Shown piece after piece: positions 12,842-25,639 of a DNA stretch of 64,000 nt; the first letter of the stretch is position 1, and each line of letters starts with the position of its first letter. The position numbers and the translations under genes are program-made. The DNA comes from Marsupella aquatica. Lineage: Eukaryota; Marchantiophyta. The stretch spans positions 21,390,001-21,454,000 of the forward strand of contig OZ316897.1 of NCBI GenBank assembly GCA_973895155.1, in the 5' to 3' direction. The notes beneath the pieces were generated by a model, which saw nothing but the letters and a program-made list of their open reading frames with translations, searched no databases and had not been told where the DNA came from.

Positions 12842-15433
12842 CTGGGTTCCGGCCTTCTAGGAAACTGTGCATACAACGTCTGCCTCCTGGAATCAACCTT
12901 CGATCTTCCAGTCCTTCAGTTTTGCTCATTGTGAACTTCAGTAGAATATACAGTTGGGAACAATTAGTATCCCCGTCAGGCAATTATTTTATCATTGGTA
13001 GGGTCCATGCTGTAGACAGTGTGCCCTTGTTGTACTAAAGTAAGATTCATCATTTCAGTATCATAGAGATACCTCATTGCAATATCATACAGATAGGTGA
13101 CTGTTCCGTTCTGTGACCAGAACCTAGTGTTCCGTGTGAACTCCTATTAAGTCCAACTAATAAAAGTGGTTTCTATCCCAAGGCCAAATTACATCATGCG
13201 AGGGAAACAGAATCGCATGCGGTTCCATATTCGTGTCAAATGCTATGTGCTTTTGTTGTAGATTTTGCGAAGGGATGAGCTCCAACTCATTATTGTGGGC
13301 CTCGCATTTTGCTTGCATTGCAATGGAGCTCATATAAGGGATCGTTTAACCAGGGCTGGATTGTATTCAAGAAGTCAGTCGTTTAGCACTACTTTGATTA
13401 ATTTGTTCATCCCATGTGTCCGCATAACCATGCAATGGCTTTCAGAGGTGGTCAACCTCACAAGCTGTGAGAAAGAATCACTTGGGCAGATTCCCACCAG
13501 CAGAAGAAAGGTAGCCAAGTGCATTGGCAATAGGAGCAAGAACAACACCTTCAAAGCCGAATCGAAGTTGTGAAAGACAGTAGGCCACTGTACTGACTGC
13601 TTGGTAAAGCGTTGCACAGTTCCAGCCAATGATCGATCGGGCCTCCGTTTCAATCCGTTGCTCATATAACAAAAGATTCCTGCACTCCTCCATTTACACT
13701 CTCCACCAAGAGCGTAGAGACTTTAGCAGCTGCTTAAACTGCTTCCTTCGTCGCCCTTTCTGTACAAAAAACCATCATCACCCACATCTGTTTGGAGGCT
13801 TATCGTAACATTACCGTGTGCAAACAAGCTAGCAAGCAAAGTCAGGCCAAGCCAAGCCATGCGGTGCATGGTCGAAATCCACCCACATAGATCATTCAAG
13901 TGAGCAAACGTATCTCTGCGTGTGCTTATTCATCAACTGTGAGAATGATCCCTCCAAGCCCGCCATTTCTGAACCGTCCCCTTTTCTAATTTTCGTTGCT
14001 TCCCGACTTTCGTTGCTTCCCGTCGCTGCCAATTAAGCCACAGACCGGCAGGCTGGATTGTCCCCTTGATCTCGCTCTAGTGAGCTTCACAGGACTAGCT
14101 GACTGATGGTAGTCGAAGCAAGAAAGTATCGGTCCGCCCGTCCGTCACTCAGCGATGCTCCCTGATTCAGTGGTTCCGAGACGGTTAATTTTTTCGTCCA
14201 TGGAAGGTCCACAAATCATACTCTCTTCTCTTCTCTTCTCTTCTCTTCTCTTCTCTTCTCTTCTCCGATCCGAGCTCACATCAACATTAGCAAAGCAACG
14301 ATGTTTTGGCGAAAGTTGCTCACTGTTTTACAAGGGAACGAGTCTCTGCAGATCAATCTCTCTCTACTAAGCTCAGTTGCTTTAAGCTCATGGGTTCACT
14401 TAGTCTGGTCCTTGCCCATTTATTCCTCTCCACCTGTAACCTTTATTTTCTCTCTCCACTTGAAAGTTTTAATTCTCATTACATTCTCCTTATCCATTTT
14501 GGGATATTTTTCCAGCCCACTTCTTTTGGAATTTATTATTATTTGGCCTAAACAATTATTATCCCATACGTTGACTAGTATACGAGCTGTCACAGGGCTT
14601 CGAAGGACTGGGCGTCTAATGCCCTCCAGTTGATTGTCGATGTGATCGACTGAAATCGTCTTTTGGCCAGGCCGAGTGAATTTAAAACTCTAGTCGCATT
14701 TCTCTTTGAATGAGTACGAACAGTTGAATTTAACATCAGAGTTTAGGCTATGGAAGGATTGGTACGTGGGAGACCTTCTATAATGTACGTCAGGTCGCCA
14801 ACTTTCATCGAAGGAAATTGTGTTAAGTGGGAGTTGATGCATCCATATCGAGGGAGGCGAGCGAACTTCAATCCGGTGTGATGATTCATTTTAGGCTTAT
14901 GCCGTTACATACCCATTGCCATATAAAATGAAGACATTTGATCATATATGTGTTAATAAAACAACAACAATGTACATTGAGATGTGGATTTGTGATGCTG
15001 GCCACATACAACCAAGAAAGATTTTATTCCATGGGTGGAAGCATACTTCCCGTATCAAGTAATGAAGAATGATAATTATATGCAGATTATCGCAGGCTAC
15101 GTACCGGAAAGAGGTTTGAGAATGAGTACTACTGCTTAGATTAGAGCTAGAATCCTTGGATTCCTATCGAGTCTCTCGAGCTTGCTTAGATTTAAGAATT
15201 CTTGGATCCCTATCGTGTCTCTCGAGCTAGTCGGGAAGGGTGTTCAATGAGAATTTAGGGCTTCCAAATGCATGTACTCTGATGGACAGTAGTGCCCCCA
15301 TGTTTGCATGCACAAAGTGCTTCTAAAACGAGCTGGACTACTCTATCTATTAAAACAAGGTGGACTACTCTATTTCAAATGCTCAAGACATAAGCGCATT
15401 CGTCAATAATTGCCTGTCATCCATCGGATTGCT
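12842..15433. other. Intergenic region between MLH3 and the germin-like gene
   Basis: No conserved coding sequence is visible on either strand. It should include the MLH3 3' UTR. 13,980-14,020 has a short direct repeat of TTTCGTTGCTTCCCG. A CTCTT microsatellite lies at 14,222-14,265. A 46-bp imperfect direct repeat lies at 15,133-15,231, each copy containing TCTCTCGAGCT. Confidence 0.5.
14222..14265. repeat. (CTCTT)n microsatellite
   Basis: Uninterrupted pentanucleotide tract of 44 bp, almost nine units. It lies in intergenic DNA between MLH3 and the germin-like gene. Confidence 0.95.
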
Positions 15434-16385
15434 CTACCAGGTTAACGTGATATTGTTCCGTGTGGCAACGGACTGCTTGACTTCGTCGATTTGCTTGTTG
15501 ACACTGACGCCCAAGGCAGTGCTGAGAACATTGTCGGGAAGACCTTTGCCACCGGCAGTGAACAGAGCTTCGGCAATCAGGAGGGTTCCGGGGTTCTCAC
15601 TGGAGAGTGCCGAGAAGCCTGAAGCAGTTCCCTTACCATTATTGCGCTGCCAGTGCAAGGTACCCTTGGGAAATACAAAGATATCACCCGCCATCACGGT
15701 TGTCTCGAATAGCTCGTTCGCGGTATCAACAAATCCCACGTCAAGTGCCCCTGAATCCACAGGAATACAGGATCAAGCTCAGGTTAGCTTCTTGGTATTC
15801 ATCTATCGCGGGAAAAATGAAGATTCTGTTCATGTTCACATGACGATAGCATAATTATGTAAGTTTATCACATTATCTGAACCGACTTGAAGATAATAAT
15901 ATTCTATTTAACTTGACTACTGAACAGCCTTCAAACGCAACACAGGACTTTGATCGATTAGCTTGATATGGTGGACTCAGAAATTGAAAGGTCCTAAGCC
16001 ATCGATCTTAATTATGTACACCTGATGTACGCCGTTGTGATAAGATCACCGTCATTAGCACATGAACTCATTGAAATGTACCTGAAAGCACGTAGAAAAC
16101 TTCGGTTGCGCGAGGATGAGTATGGGGATCAATCTGTGACTCTGCTCCGAACTCAAACAGCACAGCTGCAAGGCCCAGCCCGCTGAGTCCTTTAATTGCT
16201 GCTCCTGTGGGCGCCGCAATTCCCTTGCCTAACGTCCGGGGGTTTCGGAATCCCTTGAAGGTGAAGTCGTCCACGGTCGGGTTGGTGACATTGAAATCGG
16301 TGGTGAGGTCGGGATCACTCGCAGCAACTGTGTGCACCATCAGTGTCGACACCAGCAGTCCCAAAATCATCATAAATTTCGCCAT
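15434..16385 (-). CDS. Germin-like protein (cupin), two exons, 206 aa
   Basis: Exon 1 is 16,385-16,082 and exon 2 is 15,750-15,434. The intron is GT-AG in phase 1 and removing it gives LSGALDVGF across the junction. The N-terminus (MAKFMMILGLLVSTLMVHTV, then AASDPDL) is a signal peptide, so the product should be secreted to the cell wall. Cupin motif 1 reads HTHPRATE (HxHx4E) and motif 2 reads PKGTLHWQRN (PxGxxHxxxN), so all three histidines and the glutamate that bind manganese in germins are present. Length is usual for the family. It lacks the two N-terminal cysteines that form a disulfide in typical germins, and in fact has no cysteine at all. Enzyme activity (oxalate oxidase, superoxide dismutase or none) cannot be told from sequence. 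Confidence 0.95.
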
Positions 16386-16582
16386 GGCCTTTTGATTGAG
16401 AATCTCAGCTGGACGGATTCCGCTCGCTCCAATGTGATGAGTATTTTAGGCAACAGGACGTACGTGATCAGCAGTTTTGGCTAGCTAGCAAAGAAATCAA
16501 GTCCGATTGATGAAGCTCAAAGATGCTGATGGCAAGTCGAACAAACGGTATCGGTTGATCTCGTTTGGGATGCGGACAGTAG

Positions 16583-16590
16583 TATTTATA
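16583..16590 (-). promoter_or_regulatory. TATA box of the germin-like gene
   Basis: The minus strand reads CTATAAATAC here, a strong TATA element about 200 bp upstream of the ATG. Transcription starting about 30 bp downstream would give a 5' UTR of roughly 165-170 nt. Confidence 0.65.
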
Positions 16591-16599
16591 GTGCAAGAA

Positions 16600-18729
16600 A
16601 TGGACTAGGGAAATCTCTGCAGAGTGCAGTTCCTCAGAGAAAAAAGGACACGGACTTGCTGCCGAAATGCAATGAATTGACAAAGTCAACACGTCAGACA
16701 AGTGTAGAAAGGACGGCGCCCTGGGTCTGTCCCTTCATTCCCGCCGAAGTGGACCGGGTCTGGGCTGGGTGATGTGCGGCTTGCTTTTGGCCCAAGGAAA
16801 GTGCCTTTGAATTTGTGGTGGCTCAATCATGATTAATAGTTACAAGATCCTGACCATGATTATGATAATAAATTTGGATTAAAACATATTTCAATACAGA
16901 AAACAAGTGGCCTTTGGGGAATTTACTCATACAGTGTGCGGAGCATGGATGGAACAATAGGGATCCGAGATAAACGTGAGAATATTTGTCCCGTCAGTTC
17001 CCAATCCAAGATAAACGTGAGATTATTTGTCGCTGACCTTTAGTGCTTTTCAATCCCAATGTATATATTGGGAAGAACGCATAGCAGGTTTTCATCCTCT
17101 CCTCCATTGCAGTCCTCTGTTAAGTTTTCAACGCGTTCGGACTCATTCCAAGACAAGCATCATCTGGTAGCATTCAATAGAATTATATGCACTCGACCTG
17201 GCCAAGCGACGATTCCTGCACCAGTCAATCCCATCTACAATCCACTGCAGTTAGTGACATGTCCTTCGGAGCCCTGTTAGAGTTCGGCGACTTGCCAATC
17301 GACTGTAGCCGTTCTACATGTGTAAAACGTTTCTATGCATATTCACTACACTGTGCCTGATCTTTTCAAGAGTAAGTGCAATTGTAGTTGACGAGCATTT
17401 TGCAAGTGCTTCTTTATTGACAGAGGCTCAATCTTTCGAGGTTTTACCAGTAAGTTAATTTGCACTATGATTCAATCCCTGCCGTCTCATTTTGGATTGT
17501 CTGCATCCTATGCTGATGTTCGCTAATGTGCATATACATAAGCAGACCAGAAATTCGAATTGGGGGAACTCAAATCTGTCTTTCTTCCTGTGTGCTTATG
17601 TTTGAAGAACCAAATGCTAATGCTCTCTCCATGTTTGCCTGCAAGAACCCATGCCTCTACTATTGATTGTACTTATTATGACTCATATCCCGTGCCTCTA
17701 CCCATGCCTCTACTATTGATTGTACTTATTATGACTCATATCCCGTGCCTCTACTATTGATTGTACTTATTATGAGTCATATCCACTGACATAATCCTCT
17801 AGTGAAGTTTACATTACTTTACAAAAATAATAACATCCAACTTAAGTACTAGCTTGGGCAGAGGCAAACCACTGGATGTGAACCAGCTTGGGCGGAGGCA
17901 AACCACTGGGTGTGAGCGTATTCAAGAACTCAGTAGGGTAGAAGTCACATCCTTGCAATTGATCTCCAGGGTGATCTATTCTCATAAACGTACTTAAGGT
18001 GTGTGCATCTCTCCTGTTAGCCCTTCTAATATTGAATTGGTGCTCTTTATTGCCAATATTGTTCTCGCGTCTATGATGTCGTCGGCGTCTTCGTTGAACA
18101 TTATTGCTTGCTCCTATTCACAATGACCTTGGAGACGCTTGACAGAAGTACTACTCTCTGTCATTTTAAATTGGAATATCCAACATGTCTCTTCCGCCCC
18201 TGATGCATAGCGTGCATCAAGATGTATCATTTACCGACTGTCCAACTTTCACCAACTCCCAATCATGCCCCTGATTAATTATACATACTTGTCTAAGTAC
18301 TTAATCACCTTAATGGAAGAACCCATTTTGACATTAATGTGAGCATTGTCTTTCATGCTCATGGGCTGTAGGGAACATCATGCTCAAGTAAGTATGGGCT
18401 CCTCTCACCCACTTAACCTCAACTTGGCAACATTCCTCTTGCTTCCATGAGTTGTGCCTCTTGCCCAAAGCCGTGTTTTCTTACTTGGCTTTGGCTGCCC
18501 CAATGCCGAGACCCCTTGGGGCAATGACACAGCTTGACCAACTTTCAACTACCCTGTCTCCTACCCGTGAATCTTGGAACCCCATTGGTAACCCCCAATT
18601 TTTGGTTACTTTAAGCTTTTCACTTAAAGTCGCCATGGCCGCTTACTTGGATTAAGCTGCCCTAATTAATGCTGAGACCCCTTGGGCAACAGCACGGCTT
18701 AGCCCACTTTTCAACATTCGGGGCCTCAC
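16600..18729. other. Intergenic region upstream of the germin-like gene
   Basis: No gene is recognised. Short direct repeats occur: GATAAACGTGAGA twice (about 16,970 and 17,010); three copies of a 42-54 bp unit at 17,654-17,783; and a duplicated stretch containing GGAGGCAAACCACTGG-like sequence at 17,850-17,920. Around 18,460-18,720 the phrase GAGACCCCTTGGG recurs twice in cytosine-rich DNA of repeat-like character. Confidence 0.45.
17654..17783. repeat. Three-copy minisatellite
   Basis: Each unit contains CCTCTACTATTGATTGTACT followed by TATTATGA. The copies are almost identical. Spacing is 54 bp, then 42 bp, because one copy carries a 12-bp extension. Confidence 0.85.
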
Positions 18730-19330
18730 TCTAAAGGGGGTCCTATAATACTCTTGATGTTTTAGCTGTGAAATTAACACCCTAAAATATAAGAAAAAAT
18801 GTTTTTTTGAACTATATTTCTACCCCAATATTTTTGGAATATTCTCAAAATATTCTAAAAATTCATTTCTAAAACCCTATCTTCTCTTATAATTCTCTAA
18901 ATTGGATTTTAAAAACCCTAATGTTCTTCTACAAAAATTAAAAAGTATTCGTCTCAACCCAATAAACAAACCCTATATACTTACTTTTGCGTGATGGCCA
19001 GGTAGAAAGGAAATAAGCAAGGACCCCGAGTTTCAACAAACTTTTTTTCTACCCCTTGCATGGAACCCCTTTGCAACCTCATCCAAGCGGGCATCCAAGT
19101 TTACCCAACTCCGTACTCACCAACACTATGCCCCCTTGGGGTGGTGGTGTAGTTTGCAACACTTTCCAACTTTGGATGTTTGAGAGGAAGTGGTCCCCTC
19201 ATATATATACTTATTGGGACCTGCCATCCCTGGACCACATTTGGTCCCGATATTTTCGCCCCCAACCCATGCGTCTGATAGTTGTAAATTGGGTGGCAAG
19301 TGAGGCACATGGCAACTAAGGGCTTGTCGG
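18730..19330. repeat. Dispersed repeat, copy 1 (paired with 20,520-21,080)
   Basis: Both copies begin near GGGGCCTCA, carry ACACCCTAAAA, then an AT-rich stretch with AATATTC and AAACCCTAT, and reach AAGTATT(C/T), CCCAATAAA, AACCCTATA and GCGTGATGG, followed by AGGACCCCG. Identity is only moderate. No coding capacity or terminal structure is apparent, so the class is unknown; an LTR or non-autonomous element is possible. Confidence 0.5.
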
Positions 19331-19380
19331 GGAGTTGGAACCTTGGGCAAGAATTTGACTTAGGGTTGGGGATGGGCGGG

Positions 19381-20097
19381 TGTTAGGTATTCACTCGATC
19401 AAGGTCTAGGGTTACAAAATGTAACCATAGTTAGGCTAACCATAGTCGGAGACATGGTTAGGTTAACTAGGATGCACACTATATGCCAAGCCATGTTTGC
19501 TTGGATAAGTGGAACTAAGGCTCATTGTTACAAAACCACTTGAGAGATGAGAAGAACTTACACTGTGGAAACTTGGTATGGCTGACGTGCTTAGAGTTCA
19601 GTAAGGTGGAAAGCAAGATTGAGGGGTACCAAAAAGTGCAAAAAGGACTATGGATTAGCTCTCATAGTCCTCATTAAAAAATGAGATTAGCAAGGAGTAA
19701 ATTAAAGATTGACACACTTCCTCAAAGGTTGGACACACTTCCTCAAAGTTGGACACTTCCTCAAAGTTTGGTACACTTCCTCAAAGATGGGGCACACTTC
19801 CAAAGATCTAGGTTAAATGATAGCCTTTGATGTGCCAAAATAAGATAACAACCCTTGAATGTAACACCCCCTATTTTTTGCATTCAAAGGAGTCTCAAGT
19901 CTTTTTGGTGGAGACATTAGAGATCTTTTTTTGGTACCCCTCAATCTTGCTTTCCACCGTAAAGCTCTCTTGTGTGTTCCCATGGACGTAGCCTCAAGGA
20001 GGTGAACCACGTATCCCCACACGTATCTCTTGTGTTGACTACTTGCGTGTTGGATGTGTCATGTGCTTACAGTTGCATTTGTCGTCTATGCTTAACA
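19381..20097 (+). mobile_element. Solo LTR of copia family 1, split by a nested element
   Basis: It starts TGTTAGGTATT and ends CTTAACA, the usual TG...CA LTR ends. With the nested insertion removed it is about 359 bp and matches the LTR at 3377-3730. No internal copia sequence lies on either side, so it is best read as a solo LTR left by recombination. The flanking pentamers (GCGGG and CAGGG) resemble each other but do not match, so a target duplication cannot be claimed. Confidence 0.65.
19605..19958. mobile_element. Non-autonomous inverted-repeat (MITE-like) element nested in the solo LTR
   Basis: A perfect 31-bp terminal inverted repeat bounds the element (19,605-19,635 and 19,928-19,958), starting GGTGGAAAGCAAGATTGAGG and including GGTACC. 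GTAA flanks both ends (19,601-19,604 and 19,959-19,962). The paralogous LTR near 3605 has a single AGTAAAACTC at the same place, which is the empty site. The interior (about 19,715-19,805) has five imperfect repeats around CACTTCCTCAAAG. It encodes nothing. The superfamily is unassigned; a TAA target (PIF/Harbinger) is possible if one base is assigned to the element. Confidence 0.8.
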
Positions 20098-20519
20098 CAG
20101 GGGGATGGGACTTATTGAATCATCTTGGGTTTTGTTCACCCTAGGATCTTGGGTCCCCTCTTGGGTCCAGGCCATGGCAATCGAGCACAGCAGGTTGGGG
20201 CGAGGAGGAAGGAAGCGCTGTAGGGAGAGAGCCAAGCAGCGGAGGGATTGACATCTTGTTGCTGCAAGGTTTTGGGTTGTCGCTCTCTTGTCATTGTCAA
20301 CGGTGGGTTAAGCGCAATTGTCGGGAGGGAGGGTTGCCGTGCGGTTGTCAAATGGCCAAGCAAGGGGGAGGTTGAGCCAACAAGTAGGTGGGGCGCTAAC
20401 TAAGGCATGGCCTCAAGTCAGGCGGTCCAAGCGTCTTGAGCCGCGCTTATCAGGGCGGTTGTTGGAGCTGGCTTTTTGCATGGGCCGTGTTAGAGTGGGC
20501 TTGTCTGGGCCATTGTTGT

Positions 20520-21080
20520 CAATCTCGGGGGCCTCAATCCAAGGGGTTTCCCATATCACGCTCGAAGTTTTGGGAGAATAAACACCCTAAAAGTTAAGTC
20601 AATAAAGTCTCGGGGGGGTCACTATATGAAGGGTCATACATCACGTGCGACGGTTTGGGTCATTTATGACCCCCCTAAGTCACTTTCTAGAAAGTTGTAC
20701 GGCACCAATCATGTGATGACATGTATGCATTTTGCAATTAAACAACCCTATATTTCCATAGAAGACTTAATAAGTCTTCCGCCAAAACCATTTAAATGGC
20801 CCTATACTTCGTCGCACATGATATGCCACTTCCATGGAAGTGACCCCCCCAAGAATAAAGTTTTTTTTTGGAAGTTTTGTGCCCCTAAATTAATAGAATA
20901 TTCCAAGAATATTCTCTTATTTGATTTTAAAAAACCCTATGATTCTTATAATTCTCAAAATTGAAATAATGTTCTTCAACAAAAATTTAAAAGTATTTCA
21001 CTAAACCCAATAAAAAACCCTATACTTATTCGCGCGTGATGGGTCGGAAGAAAAGAAGTGAGGACCCCGGGTTGTCAATG
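20520..21080. repeat. Dispersed repeat, copy 2
   Basis: It is collinear with 18,730-19,330 over the blocks listed there, but holds about 200 bp of extra sequence (20,600-20,850) with inverted GGGTCAT / ATGACCC arms. GC-rich DNA on its right (21,080-21,400) supports several open frames, but none resembles a protein family I know. Confidence 0.5.
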
Positions 21081-24000
21081 GCCGGTTGCTGGTCGTCAGC
21101 GTCAGGCAGCAGCTTGGCCGGGGCGGGGTCATGAAGCAAGAGAGGGATCCAGAAGAGGGAGCGGCGGCCGAGAGGAGGAAATTTGGGGAGCGCAGCCAAT
21201 AGAAGGCCCGGTTCAAGGAGCGCGCAGCCGAAAGGTGGGTCAGCGGGAGGGACGGAATGTGAGGGAGTGGGAGCGCAGGGCTGGCTCAAGGGCTGGCTAG
21301 CAAGTAGGGCTTTCCAAAACTCAGGCTCACCGCCATATTCAGAGGGTCATCACAACTCAATAACACCATAGGGGGTCTCCATGGCCCGGGTCCGTGGCTT
21401 GTTGCCGCCGCAATGCATACGACTCGACATTGTATTTCCAACCGCCTTGCATTTTTTTCCTATTGCTTCTCTTTTTTGTGGTGAAAACAAGATGGCAAGT
21501 TTAAACGATGACCACGAGATCAATCCGCAACCTCTTATTATAGTTTAGTATACTTAAACAGAAGGGGCTCCCGAAGAGGCTTCAAAATGTTGTGTTCAAA
21601 TCAAGTTTTTGTACCTAGGACATTCCATGCTTTTTGCACATGACACTGGAAGCCTAAAGAAGAATCTACAAGCTTACTCCAACAAGGCAATGAGGAAAGC
21701 GTTTAATGGACTGGTGTTACTATGGTCAATGAAGATCAATTTCTCATAATATTGATCTTCATTGGTAACCGTTTAGCTGATGAAATCCTATCAGCACATA
21801 CATAAGTGCAACATGATATATTCTTGGATATATTGTGAAAGATCACTGACATTGGATCTGGGCAGGGCAAGGAGGTTGATAATATTAGTAATGACCAATT
21901 GAGTGACCAATCAGGCAGGTTGATGGTGAGCAAAGTATGGGCCTAAAATCAAGATTGATTGGTTCCATAGCTTATATATGGGAAACACTTTCTTAAGTAA
22001 TTTTGGAAATGGCATGATTGCTATCTCAATAGAAGAGTAATATTCAACATCAATGCTTCCAAATTTGTGTGACAGTTGACCCTGCAATTGTCGATAACAT
22101 GATTTTGGACCAATGAGAAGTGTGACACACTGCTCATTAAGCCCAACTCTGTTTTGTTTCAAAGGCAATGCAAACCCCTATAAATTGGACACTGACATGT
22201 GAAACCTAATGTTTGCTATATTGCATCGTCACATGAATGCAGTGGGGAATGTAGGTTGTGATACACACATCCTCCACATTTGCAAACTTCAAAAAGTAGC
22301 ACAAATTCCCAACCAATAGTATTCTGGACCAAGACAACCATGTAGTTGTGGGTTGACATGACTAATCCAGGTTACTTGAAACTTAATTAATCATGGTTAA
22401 TGGAAGTCTGGATTGTGGATCGGACTTTTGCCGTGTGGAGTTTTGCAATTTGTAAATTTGAGCTGTAATTTCATTGTCCTCTACATTGCTCGGGCGACAA
22501 ACATTTTATGAACATTTTGATTTTATGGATTGTCTGATTGCCATACATGCTGAGTTTTGCCGAGCAGATATGTGCTGTTTGTAAATTTCCAAGTTGATTT
22601 TGTTGTCCTCTACATGGCTTGAGCAACAAAATATTTATGTTTGAATGGATTCAACTAACATGAGGTAATTTGATGAATGTGGTTTTGTTCTAAGGGTAAC
22701 TATATATTATGTAATTTGGTCAAAAGTACTGTGAGGTAACTTTTTATTCATTGTGATGGTAAAAGTTCAAGTAAGTTGTAGTTGGTAATTTATTTCAAAT
22801 TGTCTGGAAACAAGGAGCCAAAAAGGATGGGTAATAAGCCCAAACTAAAAGAACTTTTGCTCCAAAAGCGCAAAAAGCTCAAAAATGAACCTAAAAAATA
22901 TCCCTTTCTCTGCAAAATCTTCATGGATGGAACAAATGCCCAAAATATGTTATCATTTTGAGCCATTCAAAACATAAAATGGACCATAATAAATTATTAA
23001 TCTTCATACAATCTATTTTCAATCTTAACAATTTGCACTTGCACATGTTCAAGAGATCATTTGTCTAGTTTATCCTTAAATATCATCTTAAAGTTGATTG
23101 GAATCAAAAATATCTAAAACACTTTCAAATATATACTAAAAATTTCAAATGAGTCTTGTAATGAATTGTTTGTCTTTAATCTATCTCACACAAACCAATT
23201 ACACTATTATTATTTTCAAAGTGTAACCCTCCCTTAGAAATTATTCATGAATTCATGAGTTAGTCATTTTAATATTTTTGAATCTCAACAAATTTAAGTA
23301 GCAATAGTTACTCCAACTCTCTCATTCCCAAATCTCTAATGTTCACATAAGTTTTAGTGGATTGGAATACTTATTTGCATTCACTTAGAAAAAAACTTCA
23401 TTCTTAATTTTTAATTAGAACCTTGCATAGTAAAATACCAAAGTTTTCCTAGCATTTATAATACTCTTTGTCTTTATTGGAGTTGATGTTTTCTTGTACT
23501 TTATTCCAAAGTAATCATTCATTACTCTCTTTGTCTTTACTTGAGTTTGTGTTCTTTGTCAAATTCTTCATTCATAACTCTTTTTGTTCCTTTTTTTGTC
23601 ATTTTCTTTGTCTTGAGTAACCTTTCTTTAAATTATTTTCTTTACGTTTGTATGCAATTTTTCTCTCTTTTTAAGATTCCCATACTTGATGCCAGATTCA
23701 CTTCATGAATTCATGAAAAAGAATCCTGGATCAAGATTAAAGAATCTTGAAAACAGGGTTCATGAATTCATGAAGCTTTTGGATGCACAAGCTTCATGAA
23801 TACACTAAGCTTAGGTTTTTAAAAGGTGAAGGGCAAAGTTGGTTAACAACAATCCATGATGGAAGATGAGTGAGCTATGATAGGCACATTGCAATGGGCG
23901 AGTTGCGACCAGCTGCAATGGACAAAATGACAACATGTAACCCATAAAGGGTACAAGATAGGCAATTAGCGATTAAACATAGGTTGCCAAGGGCAATTGA

Positions 24001-25639
24001 GTGTTGATGTGTGATGGGTAAAGGCTTCTGATCTCTGATGTTGTTAGTGACTTTGTTCATAAAGAGTATATTTTCTTGTAACATTTAATTTGTTGGTGAT
24101 CTTTGAGCCCAAACTCCAATGTTGAGTTAAATTTGGAAATATTAATTATGAAAAAACTTGTGTCTAAAGCATTGTGTTAATTATGGTGTGAAAATCCAAG
24201 GTCAGGAAATATTAAATATATGATGATTTTTTGTGTTGTTTTTTATGACATTTTGGAAAATCAGAAAATTTTGAAAAAGAGAATTAAGGCCTTGGACCCA
24301 TCCTTTAAGGCTTCTTGTTTGGATTGGAACATTTTGATGGTGAAATGCAGAATCTGATACTTGCATCCGAGTTAGGTCTTTCAACGGTAAGTTTTGGTTT
24401 TGGGGTCAAAACACTATTTTCATATTTTCTATCTCTCAGGAGAACATAAATCCATGGTTTTTGCTGATTATTTACTAATAAGTTTGAGGACCCCTGACCC
24501 CGCCCCTGACTATTGCTGATTAGTTTGCAGCCTCAAAAAAATCTTGTTGAACACTCGTTGAACATTTTGACCTGCGATGCTCTTTAATTGGGCAACCCAG
24601 AAAAGTGATTCCATCACAAATTCCACTCATCCACGCAACAACAGCATCTCACTCGGATTCCAATCCATGTTAATATGTCCTAGAATCCTTTTCAATCAGT
24701 TAGTCTCAAATCCGTCCAATTTCTCTTAGCATTGACTTCGGATTGTTTGTTTCCATCGCTCAATCTATTCATGATTTGATCAATTTTGCTGGTTTGTAGG
24801 ACTAGCTGGTGCATGATCCTGCCTCTGAATTCTTGGAGATTCGTGGACTTCAAAATCCTCTAATTTCAATTATTGTGTTGTTCCTTTTGGTTTTCCCACG
24901 ACCTACTTATAATAGAACGCTTCAATGTGTGGTGTAGAGTGTTCCATATTGTTGGAGATCTATCAATCCACAACTCTAGGGCAATTAAACAACCTTCACA
25001 ATACTTTGTTTGCCTAGTACCAAATGTAGAGTTGGTTACGATTGCCATAATTTTGGCAACTGTTTTAATTGTTGCAAATATTCAACTATTTATTAATTAT
25101 CTTATGTTTTTACTCAATAAAAAGAAATGGTAACTGAAATGGTTATATATGTCAAATAAAATTACATTCTATTTTATGACATGGTGCCCTAAATTTGATC
25201 CAGAACTTGCCACAAACATGAAAGGAGGACGTATTTCAATTTTAAAACAAATCTATTCTTTTTTGTAGCACACCATGATGACATGGCACATTGTGAAGTC
25301 TTAAATTTTGCAAATGACCCCTGATGGGGATTTGTAATGATATTTTTCCAAAATGAATTGCATGTCTCAACCTATGAATTTTAGGGTTCTGGCCCATTCC
25401 TAAGTTTAGCTACTCAATCCAAACTCCAATACCAGATTGATTTTTTGGGGAAATATATAGGTTTGAACATAAAAAGTTGAATAATTGGCTGAAAATAAAA
25501 ACGCCCTTCTTGTTTGTAGAAATACTTCTTAAATGTTCTGTCCAGAATTGTGCTAAAGACCAAATCACAAAAATATATGTAACATCTAATTCAACTAGGT
25601 GGAGAGAACTTTAATTGAGTTTTTACATTTGATTGAGCA
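21081..25639. other. AT-rich intergenic DNA without recognisable genes
   Basis: Apart from 21,080-21,400 the region is AT-rich, with many homopolymer runs. No open frame shows family motifs and no transposon ends are evident. The only ordered structure I see is a recurring 16-bp palindrome at 23,246-23,774. Confidence 0.5.
23246..23774. repeat. Three copies of a 16-bp palindrome
   Basis: TTCATGAATTCATGAA occurs exactly at 23,702-23,717 and 23,759-23,774, and with one terminal mismatch at about 23,246-23,261. Half-site AGCTTCATGAA sequences follow near 23,775 and 23,790. Confidence 0.8.

Noticed and set aside
20626-20964. 112-codon open frame
   Set aside because: It lies inside a dispersed repeat, begins without context, and shows no family motif.
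21026-21300. Overlapping GC-rich open frames on both strands
   Set aside because: High GC removes stop codons by composition; proline- and arginine-rich products match no family.
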